A DNA stretch of 64,000 nt from an uncultured Bacteriovorax sp. Its GTDB lineage: Bacteria > Bdellovibrionota > Bacteriovoracia > Bacteriovoracales > Bacteriovoracaceae. Under the pieces are notes generated by a model that worked only from the letters and a program-made list of their open reading frames with translations, had not been told where the DNA came from and ran no database searches. Positions 51,972-60,417 of this stretch are shown piece by piece. The position numbers were made by a program, and so were the translations under genes. The stretch lies in contig CAMLKK010000005.1 in NCBI GenBank assembly GCA_946480715.1, positions 62,001-126,000 of the forward strand, read 5' to 3'. How positions within the stretch are numbered: the first letter of the stretch is position 1; each line of letters begins with the position of its first letter.

Positions 51972-52042
51972 TCGATTTGCTCCCAAGGCCCTATTTATCA
52001 AGGCCCACCACTATTTTAGCGGTGAAGGGAGCAAAACATCGA
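51972..52042 (-). promoter_or_regulatory. Long hairpin sequestering the rhodanese SD
   Basis: TTTGCTCCC (51976-51984) and GGGAGCAAA (52027-52035) form a perfect 9-bp inverted repeat, extended by TCGAT (51972-51976) with ATCGA (52038-52042) across a two-base bulge. In the leftward transcript the 3' arm carries GGGAG, the only Shine-Dalgarno candidate, ten bases before ATG 51969. The loop holds AAGGCCC twice in direct repeat (51985-51991, 52000-52006). Possible translational switch, or terminator of the upstream HD gene. Confidence 0.5.
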
Positions 52043-52059
52043 TCAGGGCAAAAGCTTCC

Positions 52060-53367
52060 TTAATGGGAGTGGATCAATCCCAGGATGTCTTTCTTTTGAG
52101 CGGAAGTCAGACTATCGAATTCGCAGTGAAGGCGGTTAACTGCATGTGCTTTTGCGAATTTAGTGAATAAATCAGTCGCTTCGTTGATATCGAAAGTGAC
52201 TTTTTGATCGCTGCCGAAAAGTTTACGAACAACTTTCATCGGGTATTTTGAATTGTTTGCTTCGTCCACATAATACTTCGACAAGCGTCCTGATGAACTC
52301 GATCTGATGTATTCAATGTTTTGTGAAACGAGATATTTTTCAAGTTGAGCGAGCTGCACTTCTTGTTTGTCATTGAACGACTCAAAGATTTTTTGTGGAA
52401 CATGATTTTTTATAACAGCTTCAGCGTATTTATTTTTTGAACGTCTTAATATTTTCATTAAGTGCTGATCATCGTGTTCGATGTAATCTTCAATGCTCGC
52501 AGGAATCACGTATTCACTAGGTGATGTGCGGAAATATTTATAGAGAAGCTGCTCTAAACAAACAGCGCGGTAGTGGAAGTAGACCATGATGAACATGTGG
52601 TAACGAGAAAGAAGAAAATCATCGAATGTAACAACTGCACGTTCATTGATTCCTAGATAGGCCTTGTTATCTTCTACGCAAATTTCAAGATTATCCAGAA
52701 GCCAATCAAGATCATAAGACCCGTAACTTACTCCGCAAAAATAACTGTCACGTAGAAGGTAATCCATGCGATCACAATCGAGTTCACTTGAAACCAATTG
52801 GTGAAGCACAGGAAAATAATTAATTCCATCAACTGTAAAATAACTTGGATCAGCCGTGTGACCAGTGATCAAATCAGCAATGTATTTTCTTTCAAGCCCA
52901 AAGGTATGTTCAACTCCCGCAAAAGATTTCGCAAACGAACTATCTACGATTGACTTGATCGTGTAGTCTTCGTGAGTGGCCTGGCGATCTTGGGCCTGAT
53001 CTTTCTTTGAAAGGAATTGCTTCGGAATATTTAATTCCGAAAGATTCGGCATTACTGTTTCAGTTGAGTGAGAAAGAGGAGCGTGGCCAACATCATGAAG
53101 GAGGGCCGCAAGCTTAAACGTCTCTTTTAAACGCAAAATATTTTTATCGGCCAGTCTACCCTTAAAGAGGCGGTCAAAAGCGCTGGAAGCGATATTCATG
53201 ACCCCAATAGAGTGGATAAAACGCGTGTGTGTAGCCCCTGGAAATACATATTCCGAAAAACCAAGCTGTTTGATGTTTCTTAAACGTTGAAAAAAATCAT
53301 CGCGAATGATGGAAATTTCTTCATCGAGAATATGAATTGAACCATGGACGGGATCGCGAATTTCCAT
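52060..53367 (-). CDS. HD-domain phosphohydrolase, COG1078 type
   Basis: 435 residues. Opens with MEIRDPVHGSIHILDEE, the usual start of this SAMHD1/dGTPase-like group. Metal ligands: His in THTRFIHSIG, HD in ALLHDVGH, and Asp in DCDRMDYLLRDSYFCG. Members hydrolyse dNTPs or act on other nucleotides in the cytoplasm. Preceded at 17 bp by the glutaredoxin gene on the same strand, so they form one transcription unit. Confidence 0.9.
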   Translation of the reverse strand: MEIRDPVHGSIHILDEEISIIRDDFFQRLRNIKQLGFSEYVFPGATHTRFIHSIGVMNIASSAFDRLFKGRLADKNILRLKETFKLAALLHDVGHAPLSHSTETVMPNLSELNIPKQFLSKKDQAQDRQATHEDYTIKSIVDSSFAKSFAGVEHTFGLERKYIADLITGHTADPSYFTVDGINYFPVLHQLVSSELDCDRMDYLLRDSYFCGVSYGSYDLDWLLDNLEICVEDNKAYLGINERAVVTFDDFLLSRYHMFIMVYFHYRAVCLEQLLYKYFRTSPSEYVIPASIEDYIEHDDQHLMKILRRSKNKYAEAVIKNHVPQKIFESFNDKQEVQLAQLEKYLVSQNIEYIRSSSSGRLSKYYVDEANNSKYPMKVVRKLFGSDQKVTFDINEATDLFTKFAKAHAVNRLHCEFDSLTSAQKKDILGLIHSH

Positions 53368-53383
53368 TCTTTATTTCCTTTAA

Positions 53384-53644
53384 TTAACGTTTTTCAAGAG
53401 AAGCTTCGTTCTCTTCTAACCATTCAACAATTTCACTAGATTCATGCATTGGTTTACCATCAATGTATAAACAAGGCACCGTTTTTCTACCAGTGTCTTT
53501 CGTAAGCTTAGTTAAATTAGCGGCATCTTGATGAATATTTTTGTAGTCCACTTTGATGTTGAGGCGTTTAATGGCCGAAAGCACAAGCTGGCAATATGGA
53601 CATGAATCGAAATAATATAATTCTAGTTTTGGATTTTTAGTCAT
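53384..53644 (-). CDS. Glutaredoxin
   Basis: 86 residues, thioredoxin fold with CPYC (Cys15, Cys18), cis-Pro in KTVPCLYIDG and a C-terminal ESSEIVEWL helix. Reduces disulfides with glutathione or an equivalent thiol. Cytoplasmic. A terminator of the upstream H1-like gene lies just before it. Confidence 0.93.
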   Translation of the reverse strand: MTKNPKLELYYFDSCPYCQLVLSAIKRLNIKVDYKNIHQDAANLTKLTKDTGRKTVPCLYIDGKPMHESSEIVEWLEENEASLEKR

Positions 53645-53677
53645 AAATAGCTCCTCAGTTAAATGTCCTAAAAGTAA

Positions 53678-53701
53678 AAGGGCTTCCTCTCGGAAGCCCT
53701 T
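53678..53701 (-). terminator. Terminator of the H1-like gene
   Basis: AAGGGCTTCC (53678-53687), TCTC loop, GGAAGCCCTT (53692-53701). Read leftward it is followed by TTTACTTTT, giving an intrinsic terminator 18 bp after the stop at 53719. Confidence 0.85.
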
Positions 53702-53718
53702 ACTAAGAACAATATTTT

Positions 53719-54477
53719 TTAGTAATCGTCGTCGTCGTCGATTGATTCTTCATCTTTAGAACTCATGCCTCTTGCATATTGTTCATCTTCATCAAGTTCG
53801 CGATCAAGATCGTCATCTTCCGGTTTATCAAAAGCATCGTTGTAGCCCCAACCGTAAGAATAACTTCCTTCAGCTTGAACAGTGTCATCATCTTCAGGAT
53901 CAAATTCTTCTTCAAACTTTGCGCCTTTTTCTGAACCTTCTTCATCTTCATCAAGAAAGTCTTCGTCACCCATCGCTTCGTCGACAGTCTCTGCTTCATC
54001 ATCGTCAAGGAGATCAGACTCAAGATCGAAGTCTTCATCTTCATCATCGATGAAATCCATTCCTTTATTTTTAAGTGCAGTTGAAGTGCTGCTTTTATAT
54101 TTTTTGATCGCTTCTTCGCGCGATAGGACTGAACTTTTAGTTTCTTTTGCTGCTTTAGCTGGAGCTGCTTTTTTAGCAGGGGCAGCTACTTTCTTTGCAG
54201 GAGTTGCTTTTTTAGCAGGAGCTGCAACTTTCTTTGCAGGAACTGCTTTCTTTGCTGTTTTTGGGGCAGGAGCTGCTTTTTTAGCAGGAGCTGCTTTTTT
54301 AGCAGGAGCTGCTTTTTTAGCAGGAGCTGCTTTTTTAGCAGGAGTTGCTTTTTTAGCAGGAGCCGCTTTTTTAGCAGGAGCTGCTTTTTTAGCAGGGGCC
54401 GCTTTTTTAGCAGGAGCTGCTTTTTTAGCAGGAGCTTTTTTTGCTGGAGCTTTTTTCGCAGGAGCTTTCTTTGCCAC
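53719..54477 (-). CDS. Histone H1-like KAP-repeat protein with acidic tail
   Basis: 252 residues starting at GTG 54477 (AAGGA upstream). Residues 1-115 are about eighteen Lys/Ala/Pro units (AAPAKK and variants), like the C-terminal tails of histone H1 and bacterial H1-like proteins. After a short SSVLSREEAIKKY linker, residues 140-252 are very acidic (runs such as DDEDEDFD and DDDDDY) with one aromatic patch (SYSYGWGYND). The basic part should bind DNA; the acidic tail could self-shield it, bind basic partners or set localisation. Probably nucleoid-associated. Own promoter and terminator. Confidence 0.8.
   Translation of the reverse strand: MAKKAPAKKAPAKKAPAKKAAPAKKAAPAKKAAPAKKAAPAKKATPAKKAAPAKKAAPAKKAAPAKKAAPAPKTAKKAVPAKKVAAPAKKATPAKKVAAPAKKAAPAKAAKETKSSVLSREEAIKKYKSSTSTALKNKGMDFIDDEDEDFDLESDLLDDDEAETVDEAMGDEDFLDEDEEGSEKGAKFEEEFDPEDDDTVQAEGSYSYGWGYNDAFDKPEDDDLDRELDEDEQYARGMSSKDEESIDDDDDY
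54150..54474 (-). repeat. 18-bp tandem repeat array in the H1-like gene
   Basis: Repeats of 15-18 bp, core GCAGGAGCTGCTTTTTTA on the plus strand, each coding for a PAKK unit. Many copies are identical, so copy number could change by slippage or recombination without shifting the frame. Confidence 0.85.
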
Positions 54478-54525
54478 GACAATATTCCTTGTTATGAAAA
54501 AAATTTAATCTCAAAAACCTTGTTG

Positions 54526-54555
54526 AGTATATATGAGAAATTTAACTTTTTTCAA
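54526..54555 (-). promoter_or_regulatory. Promoter of the H1-like gene
   Basis: Minus strand: TTGAAA (54555-54550), 18-bp spacer, TATACT (54531-54526). TATATA with a 16-bp spacer is an overlapping alternative. It sits in the 82-bp gap after the TadG-like gene. Confidence 0.55.
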
Positions 54556-54559
54556 GCAA

Positions 54560-57211
54560 TTAAAAGTGGTGGAAAAATTTTTTCTCAAGCCCGGTTGATG
54601 CGTCAGCTTTGATGTAATTGATGATGGAAGTCCCTACGACATCGGGAGCGAATCCCCCCGGATCAGCACTCTCGTAAAAGAGCGGATTGCCCTGATAATT
54701 CCCTTTATCCAGCCCTGTTGAAGAGTTACTCAGCATAAGGGCCAAATTGAAAAATTTGGTCGAATAAAAATTTCGTTTAGCGCTATAATCCGGGGCCCCA
54801 GTGAGTGGGTGAGTGGCCATGCCGTTTTGAACACCTTGACGAGCACCAGAATGAAAAGCCGTCATGACTTGCTTTTCTGGGTAGCGGTTGTAGTAGGTGC
54901 TCTTGTAATAAAGGGCCCCATCAGCGGCGGCTTGATTCGTAATGAATTCAGTCATGAGAACTTCAATGGGAACAATCCCACATTGAGTAATAGTTCCTTT
55001 GAAGAAATAGTTGAACTTCGACGACATATCTTTTGAACAGCCTGGATCCTTGTCATTCATCGGATCGCCGGAAACCATGGGACCCGTTGTGATATCTGTT
55101 CCTGCAGGTACTGAAGCTTTTAAGTGAATCCCTTTTGCTGCTTCTAAAGTCAGTTGGGTACCACCGCTCGATCCAGTAGCAGCTACAGCATTGGCAACAT
55201 CCAACATTGAACTTAAGTATTTTTTAATCGCAGGATCATTTGCTGATAAATACGAACCAACAATATTCTTTACTTCATCGACGTTAGAATAAAGAAGTCC
55301 CGTTCCAATAAGAGGAGCAAAGAGAGCATAGTTGATTCCTTGTCCACCCGGAACAGGTGTGTCCAGTCGACGAATGAGCGGAACGGCCGTGTTTTTATCA
55401 GGCATATCGCGATCATCTGGCACGAGATAGTTGAGAGTATCGTATTTGGTTACGCCACGAGATTTGATAATCGAGCGCATAACTTGATCTGCTGACATTG
55501 AGTTGCTTGTGAGATCAAGATTATTTTTCAACATACGAAATTGAGCTTTGTTATAGAGACCAGCATCCTGTGATCCGGTCGCTCCTGTGCTTCCAGAAGT
55601 TCTAGCATTAATTTCTTGTAAGAGAGTGGTGGCCCCTGTTTGAGCTGTTAAATCGTTAAGCGTTTCGAAATCATAAATCATATTCGGAACACCAAAACTC
55701 ACACCTGCTCTTTCTGGAACTCCACCAAGATTTGAATCAGATGTGACCCAAAAATCCTGAGTTGTCGGAAGTGGTGCACCTGGAACGTATCCACCAACAA
55801 GCGCTCTCAAACCACTTATATATGCTGTCGTTTTTTTCTGGTTGGCTGCATCTCTTGCTCGAAGAGTTGCTGTTCCATCACCAAAACCAAAAAGACGTGG
55901 ACCAATTCTTCCACCAAAAGGTTTAGCCGCTGCATAGGCAGTCAGTTTTACACTTCCCGATGTTCCAGGAAAAAAGAGACCAGTAAAATTCGCTTCGCCT
56001 TTCACTGCATAGTAAGTCATGACGGCAGGATTTTTTACGAAGCCTAGCAGATATCCAGGAACAGGAATCGCTGTTTTAGAAATAATACAGGCAGCATCAG
56101 CTCCATTTGCTCCATCGTAGTTATTCGATGAAGTTGAAGTGAATGTACTGAACATCGTCGCTAAATTGACTGGATAAACTTGAAGATCGAGATAATGTTT
56201 TGTCGTTGCTTTTTTTCCATCCGGGTAACTAAATCCCGTTGGGATGAGGAACGAAGAAACTGTTTGTGATGGAGCTTCAAATGGATCAGTAGGAAGTTCT
56301 GTTAATTTAAAGCTTGAAGAAAATTCATCTGCGCTTGCTCCAGATCCTGTCGTCTTGTAACGGCCACCACTGAGATTTCTAAGTCCAGACATGAAAGCTT
56401 TAATAGGTCTTTCATTTAAACCAAACTCAGCTCCTTGAGAGCCAAGACTGTTAACAAGATTAACGTCGATTGGTTGTGGAATGGGAGGTCTATTCACAAT
56501 CATTTCGAGATTGCGCATACGCATTCCTAGCTCTAGAGCTTGCGGCCATGCACCTGGACGATTAGTAGCTACAAGTGGAGTACCAGGCACATCGACAGTA
56601 CCTGAACTATACGCCCATGAAAGCGCCGTTAAAAAGTTTAACTGCGTTCGCTCTGAACAGTTCTTTGCTTTTTCCTGAACAATTGTGTTTACGAAAGATT
56701 CGTGAATTTCACTGATTCCCGCAACACCAATAGCTGGGAAACGAGGAATCCCGGGTAATGTGTAAATCGGACAAATGTTCTGACCAATACTATTGTGGAT
56801 ACAAATTGATGGGACATTGTACATGTCATATTTACCACCAAGATCCGATCCAATGAGTTCTGCTTTTGGATTGTGAAGATAAAAATTTACACTGTTGCCT
56901 AATGTAGCCGCCATCCCTGAAGCAGAGAGTGAATAGTTTTCACCCATCAAACCTAATTGGCCGAGAATGTAATACTTAAACATCCACTCTTTGTATGTAT
57001 TTCTCATTTCCCAATTAAGATAGGCAATGTTTGTGAGCTGACGAGCTTGAACTGAGGCTCCCGCATAAGCGGCGGCATCGACGGAATTTTGTAAATTAAT
57101 TTTAGCTTTAACGAAGAGTCCGACGTTCACCACGAACGCAAGCATCCCCATGACTAGGATCATGGTGATACCCATAAAGATACTTAATTGGCCGCGATTG
57201 TTCTTCATCAT
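54560..57211 (-). CDS. TadG-like Flp pilus assembly protein
   Basis: 883 residues. The N-terminus (NRGQLSIFMGITMILVMGML, one helix, then a VDAAAYAGAS segment) is the TadE/TadG-like pseudopilin region. The remaining ~830 residues are a large external domain rich in Gly, Ser, Thr and Asn with scattered Cys. TadG-type proteins contribute to Flp/Tad pili or adhesion. No other tad genes are nearby. ATG 57208 is an equal alternative start; no clear Shine-Dalgarno sequence is present. The C-terminal domain was not recognised. Confidence 0.72.
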   Translation of the reverse strand: MMKNNRGQLSIFMGITMILVMGMLAFVVNVGLFVKAKINLQNSVDAAAYAGASVQARQLTNIAYLNWEMRNTYKEWMFKYYILGQLGLMGENYSLSASGMAATLGNSVNFYLHNPKAELIGSDLGGKYDMYNVPSICIHNSIGQNICPIYTLPGIPRFPAIGVAGISEIHESFVNTIVQEKAKNCSERTQLNFLTALSWAYSSGTVDVPGTPLVATNRPGAWPQALELGMRMRNLEMIVNRPPIPQPIDVNLVNSLGSQGAEFGLNERPIKAFMSGLRNLSGGRYKTTGSGASADEFSSSFKLTELPTDPFEAPSQTVSSFLIPTGFSYPDGKKATTKHYLDLQVYPVNLATMFSTFTSTSSNNYDGANGADAACIISKTAIPVPGYLLGFVKNPAVMTYYAVKGEANFTGLFFPGTSGSVKLTAYAAAKPFGGRIGPRLFGFGDGTATLRARDAANQKKTTAYISGLRALVGGYVPGAPLPTTQDFWVTSDSNLGGVPERAGVSFGVPNMIYDFETLNDLTAQTGATTLLQEINARTSGSTGATGSQDAGLYNKAQFRMLKNNLDLTSNSMSADQVMRSIIKSRGVTKYDTLNYLVPDDRDMPDKNTAVPLIRRLDTPVPGGQGINYALFAPLIGTGLLYSNVDEVKNIVGSYLSANDPAIKKYLSSMLDVANAVAATGSSGGTQLTLEAAKGIHLKASVPAGTDITTGPMVSGDPMNDKDPGCSKDMSSKFNYFFKGTITQCGIVPIEVLMTEFITNQAAADGALYYKSTYYNRYPEKQVMTAFHSGARQGVQNGMATHPLTGAPDYSAKRNFYSTKFFNLALMLSNSSTGLDKGNYQGNPLFYESADPGGFAPDVVGTSIINYIKADASTGLEKKFFHHF

Positions 57212-57228
57212 TTTTAATTAGTGTCTCA

Positions 57229-57257
57229 ATGCTACCGAAGGCATTTTTCTTGGTCAA
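57229..57257 (-). promoter_or_regulatory. Candidate promoter of the TadG-like gene
   Basis: Minus strand: TTGACC (57257-57252), 17-bp spacer, TAGCAT (57234-57229). Transcription would start near 57222, giving a leader of about 11 bases. Confidence 0.45.
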
Positions 57258-57534
57258 ACAATTCATTGATATCTGGTCCTATAGGAAGTGTGGAGTGGTC
57301 CTACAAATTGGAACGGTTCTTGAAACTTGAGTAAACAGTTCTAGAAGAGTCGAGTCTAGATTAGTGGAACGTTCGTTGTATCTCGACAATCCCATCTACT
57401 ACCTCCCACATACCGTGCTTGGAGCACCCCAGACTGAACTATCAACCACCAGGAACCGCGGGGTTCCTGGCCCGCCTTTTTTGCCGAGCTGAAAGTGGCC
57501 TTTCACTAGTGTAAGCTTAGAGGGTAGGAGGTAA
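57258..57534. other. Non-coding gap with several hairpins and GGA motifs
   Basis: No ORF. TGGTCCTA occurs twice (57274-57281, 57296-57303), 22 bp apart. TCTAGA at 57340-57345 and 57355-57360 can pair. GTGCT-TGG-AGCAC (57415-57427) is a small hairpin, and a 9-bp terminator-like hairpin follows at 57449-57470. Six GGA triplets occur before that hairpin ends, two in or next to loops. The sequence may encode a small RNA or a long leader for the next gene; it matches no RNA family I recognise (not 6S, SRP, RNase P or tmRNA). Confidence 0.35.
57449..57482 (+). terminator. Terminator-like hairpin
   Basis: CCAGGAACC (57449-57457), GCGG loop, GGTTCCTGG (57462-57470), six bases, then six T (57477-57482). 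A perfect 9-bp stem, but the T run is offset from it, so termination may be partial. It points rightward, supporting a transcript from the gap. Confidence 0.5.
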
Positions 57535-57936
57535 ATGGTGAGTAAACGTGCGCTTGAAACCAGAGTTTATAAATACAAAAATAAAAACCGCAACTTTTTC
57601 TGTCCGCTTTGCAGAACAGAAAGGAATGTTCCCGTTTCACCGCGCTTGACGAAGAAAAACCATTTGCAAATCATCCTTACATCGATCGTTCTTGGAGGAC
57701 TTCTTTTTCCAATCGTCGGTGTAGAAAGTTTCACTGTTTTCTTTTTAGTCTGGGGTCTCTTTGAACTTGCGATACGCTCGGATTTCAAAAAACAAGTCCC
57801 ATGTCCTCATTGTGGTTTCGACGCCACTTGGTACAAACGCGATGTAAAAGTAGCGCGTCAGAAAGTTGCAGAATTCTGGGCCCAAAAACAGACGGCTAAC
57901 CCATCGGTTTCTGAAGCTCCGGCCAAACAAATCTAA
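57535..57936 (+). CDS. Zinc-ribbon membrane protein of unknown function
   Basis: 133 residues with TAGGAGGT directly upstream. CPLC (residues 23-26) and CPHC (about 86-89) pairs can form one zinc site across two hydrophobic helices (about 43-65). The N-terminal ~22 residues and the C-terminus are basic and polar, so both ends are probably cytoplasmic. No family was recognised. The 152-bp gap that follows holds the ssb leader. Confidence 0.65.
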   Translation: MVSKRALETRVYKYKNKNRNFFCPLCRTERNVPVSPRLTKKNHLQIILTSIVLGGLLFPIVGVESFTVFFLVWGLFELAIRSDFKKQVPCPHCGFDATWYKRDVKVARQKVAEFWAQKQTANPSVSEAPAKQI

Positions 57937-58036
57937 AAAATTTAATACTGTTAACAAATTGTCAGAAATTTCCGCTTTTGCTCCCGAGTAAATTAACGTT
58001 TAATGTTGCAACTTAAGCATAATTTAACCAGGTAGC

Positions 58037-58063
58037 AGTAAGTTTTGTACGCGTGTACTTACT
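58037..58063. promoter_or_regulatory. Dyad upstream of ssb
   Basis: AGTAAG (58037-58042) and CTTACT (58058-58063) flank GTAC-N4-GTAC (58047-58058), giving a nested palindrome 25 bp before the ssb start. Candidate operator or leader hairpin; it does not cover the GAGGAG Shine-Dalgarno sequence. Confidence 0.4.
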
Positions 58064-58088
58064 GTGAATCCAAATCAGAGGAGACTTC

Positions 58089-58544
58089 ATGAGTGTTAAC
58101 AAAGTCATTATCCTAGGACGTCTAGGCGGAGACCCAGAACTAAAGTACACACCAGGCGGAATGGCCGTGTGTAACTTCACAATCGCAACAAGCGAATCAT
58201 GGGCCGATAAAGCAGGTCAAAAACAAGAAAGAACTGAATGGCACAGAGTTGTTGTTTGGGGAAAACTTGGTGAACTATGTAACCAATACCTTGCAAAAGG
58301 AAGACAAGCTTTCATCGAAGGCTCACTTCAAACTCGTTCATGGGACGATAAATCAGGACAAAAACGTTACACGACAGAAATCGTAGCGAAAACTGTTCAG
58401 TTCATTGGTGGACAAGCTTCAGCAGGCGCAGGACGTGAACAATCACAAGGACAAGGCGCACCAGCTTACGACACTTCAATGGCGAACCAAGAGTACGACA
58501 TCTCAACTGATACAAATTTTACTGCGGATGACATTCCGTTTTAG
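58089..58544 (+). CDS. ssb: Single-stranded DNA-binding protein
   Basis: 151 residues. The OB fold (about 1-110) has [31 protein letters not shown] and [12 protein letters not shown] Gly/Gln-rich linker leads to the acidic tip DDIPF that binds replication and repair partners. Tetramer protecting single-stranded DNA. Monocistronic, with terminator. Confidence 0.97.
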   Translation: MSVNKVIILGRLGGDPELKYTPGGMAVCNFTIATSESWADKAGQKQERTEWHRVVVWGKLGELCNQYLAKGRQAFIEGSLQTRSWDDKSGQKRYTTEIVAKTVQFIGGQASAGAGREQSQGQGAPAYDTSMANQEYDISTDTNFTADDIPF

Positions 58545-58555
58545 TAGATAAAAAG

Positions 58556-58580
58556 AGGACCCTCCGGGGTCCTTTTTTTT
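58556..58580 (+). terminator. Intrinsic terminator of ssb
   Basis: GGACCC (58557-58562), TCCG loop, GGGTCC (58567-58572), then eight T. Confidence 0.92.
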
Positions 58581-58622
58581 GCCCTTTTTAGAGGCAGCAG
58601 GAAGAAATTTCCTAAACGAAAT

Positions 58623-58647
58623 TGAGTCACTTTAATGGAGTGACTTA
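58623..58647. promoter_or_regulatory. Inverted repeat before the metzincin-like gene
   Basis: TGAGTCACT (58623-58631) and AGTGACTTA (58639-58647) pair over nine positions with one G-T. AGGAA...TTCCT lies just upstream. Possible operator or leader hairpin for the gene starting at 58666. Confidence 0.35.
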
Positions 58648-58665
58648 CACGTCGATAGGAAGAGT

Positions 58666-60324
58666 ATGTTAAAGCTAATACTCATCCCACTTTTCATTAC
58701 CAATACCACAAGCGCAGAAGTTTCATTGAATGCAACTGTTCTTCCTAACGAAGAAAGAGTTGTCCAGCATGACGTGAACAAAGACGGAAAAATCGATCGT
58801 ATCGAATATTACAAAGGCGATACGATTGTTAAATTAGAAGAAGATAAAAAATTTTCCGGCGCAATTTCAGAGTGGACAACATTTGCTCCTTTCAAAGATA
58901 CAGACACACCTATAGAAATTCGGGAAATCGATACCAACGGTGACGGCAAAGTTGATCGTAAAAATTTTGAATATCACGACAAAAAACATGACCTCAGAAT
59001 TATCACAACGGAAGTTGATGCTGACTTAGATGGGGCGTTTGAAAAAACATTCACGACTCATGAAAAGCTCAATCAAAAAAAAGATTGTGTAAACTGTCCG
59101 GGGCCCGGACTTCCAAGTGATCAGAATATTCTCATGAAGCTTGCCAAAGATTCGCGAGGAGCGGCTGAAGAACTATTTGTCGGTGATTTTCAGAAAACGA
59201 GTTTTGGGTATGACATTCAAAAAGCGTGTTTAGAGCGCTGGGGAAAAGGATTCTCAGGCGTGCTTAAAGATGCGATGAATACCGGCTTCCAATGCTTAAA
59301 AACACTTTCTGAAGCTAATAAAAAGAACGGCATTAAACCTGATGGCGCTGGAAACAATCTCACTAATCTTAATTTCTTATTAGAAAAGAAAAGAGTGACG
59401 ATTGCCTGTAATCAAAAAGACTACAAAAGTTGGGACGGAACGGCTGCCCATGCTTCTGTCAGTGATGCAGATAAAATTGCAAGTCTTGGTATCAAGCATC
59501 CTTACATGTCCATCAATCCAGGTCATCCAAAAAAAGCAGGAGCTTGGACGAAAGAGGAAGTGGCAGAACTGAAAAAAACACTTTTCCATGAGCAACTACA
59601 CAATTTAGGAATTAAGCATGGTGAGGGAATTGAAATCTCTTATACATGTGAAACATGTTGTTTTGAAATCGATACAGAAGGTAAGTCTGAAAGTGATATC
59701 GAAGCGGTTAAAAAACAAAAAGAAGTTTCCTGCAAAATTTGTAGTGGTGGTTATTCGGGAGCGAGTGATAAAAATTACATCACTGATTATATGGAGTGGG
59801 GAAAGCTCGCTTTCGAAACAGATCGCGTCTCAAACACTATCAACAGTGTTCAAAAAGAATTTCCTAAAAATCGATTTGCCGTCCTTGCCTTTACTGAATT
59901 GAACAGCGGCTTTTACAATCCGGTTTCATTCAAAATGGCCCAGATCTTCAAAAAGCGTTTTCAAAATCTAAGTGAAGAAGAAAAAGAGAAACTCGAAAAA
60001 CTAGAAGCGAATGAAAACGAGCAAATTAAAAAGACTCCTCTGATTGATGTCCTTTCTACTACAGTGGCAAACGCACATTTCGTACTCCTCTTTGATCATG
60101 AAAGTAAAAAAGCTTTCGAGGAATTGAAGGCGAGCAAAAAACAGATTCTGGAAATTATAAAAAAAGAAAAAACTGTTAAGACGGATGAAGAGCGCTGGAT
60201 GTTTGAAGACATCCGCAAGAACTACACACGACTGCTTGAAAACATCTGGCTCACGAAACATCCTAAAAAGATGCCCGAAAGTCATGAAGCCTACCTGCTT
60301 TTGGATGAGCTTAAATTATTATAG
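58666..60324 (+). CDS. Putative secreted metzincin with Ca-binding loops
   Basis: 552 residues with a signal peptide (LKLILIPLFITNTTSA). Three Asp-rich loops resemble EF-hand or dockerin calcium sites: DVNKDGKIDRIE (about 36), DTNGDGKVD (about 89) and DADLDGAFE (about 118). At about 308, HEQLHNLGIKH fits the metzincin zinc motif HExxHxxGxxH, and YITDYMEW near 370 could be the Met-turn. Six Cys in two clusters (TCETCC, CKICSG) lie between them. A long charged helical C-terminus follows. It is probably a periplasmic or exported zinc protease. No family was named; the motif match is exact but short. Confidence 0.65.
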   Translation: MLKLILIPLFITNTTSAEVSLNATVLPNEERVVQHDVNKDGKIDRIEYYKGDTIVKLEEDKKFSGAISEWTTFAPFKDTDTPIEIREIDTNGDGKVDRKNFEYHDKKHDLRIITTEVDADLDGAFEKTFTTHEKLNQKKDCVNCPGPGLPSDQNILMKLAKDSRGAAEELFVGDFQKTSFGYDIQKACLERWGKGFSGVLKDAMNTGFQCLKTLSEANKKNGIKPDGAGNNLTNLNFLLEKKRVTIACNQKDYKSWDGTAAHASVSDADKIASLGIKHPYMSINPGHPKKAGAWTKEEVAELKKTLFHEQLHNLGIKHGEGIEISYTCETCCFEIDTEGKSESDIEAVKKQKEVSCKICSGGYSGASDKNYITDYMEWGKLAFETDRVSNTINSVQKEFPKNRFAVLAFTELNSGFYNPVSFKMAQIFKKRFQNLSEEEKEKLEKLEANENEQIKKTPLIDVLSTTVANAHFVLLFDHESKKAFEELKASKKQILEIIKKEKTVKTDEERWMFEDIRKNYTRLLENIWLTKHPKKMPESHEAYLLLDELKLL

Positions 60325-60417
60325 GGATTTATCCGGCCAAAAAGATCGATTTTTTTAAATAAATCACTCAACTAATTTTTTAAATACCCGACCTGTGTAT
60401 TACACAAAGGGGTTTAT

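Noticed and set aside
54150..54474. Regular repeats resembling a CRISPR array
   Set aside because: Units are contiguous 15-18 bp repeats with no unique spacers, and they encode PAKK peptides in frame.
53882..54508. Long plus-strand ORF rich in Ser, Ala, Gly and Phe opposite the H1-like gene
   Set aside because: It is the antisense shadow of a low-complexity repeat and acidic tail. The minus-strand gene has promoter, SD, terminator and a sensible charge pattern; the plus frame has none.
57212..57534. 6S RNA, SRP RNA, RNase P RNA or tmRNA in the gap
   Set aside because: None of the conserved core sequences or long closing stems of these RNAs could be found on either strand.
58059..58069. LexA-type box TTAC-N3-GTAA before ssb
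   Set aside because: Only the left half matches; the right half reads GAAT.
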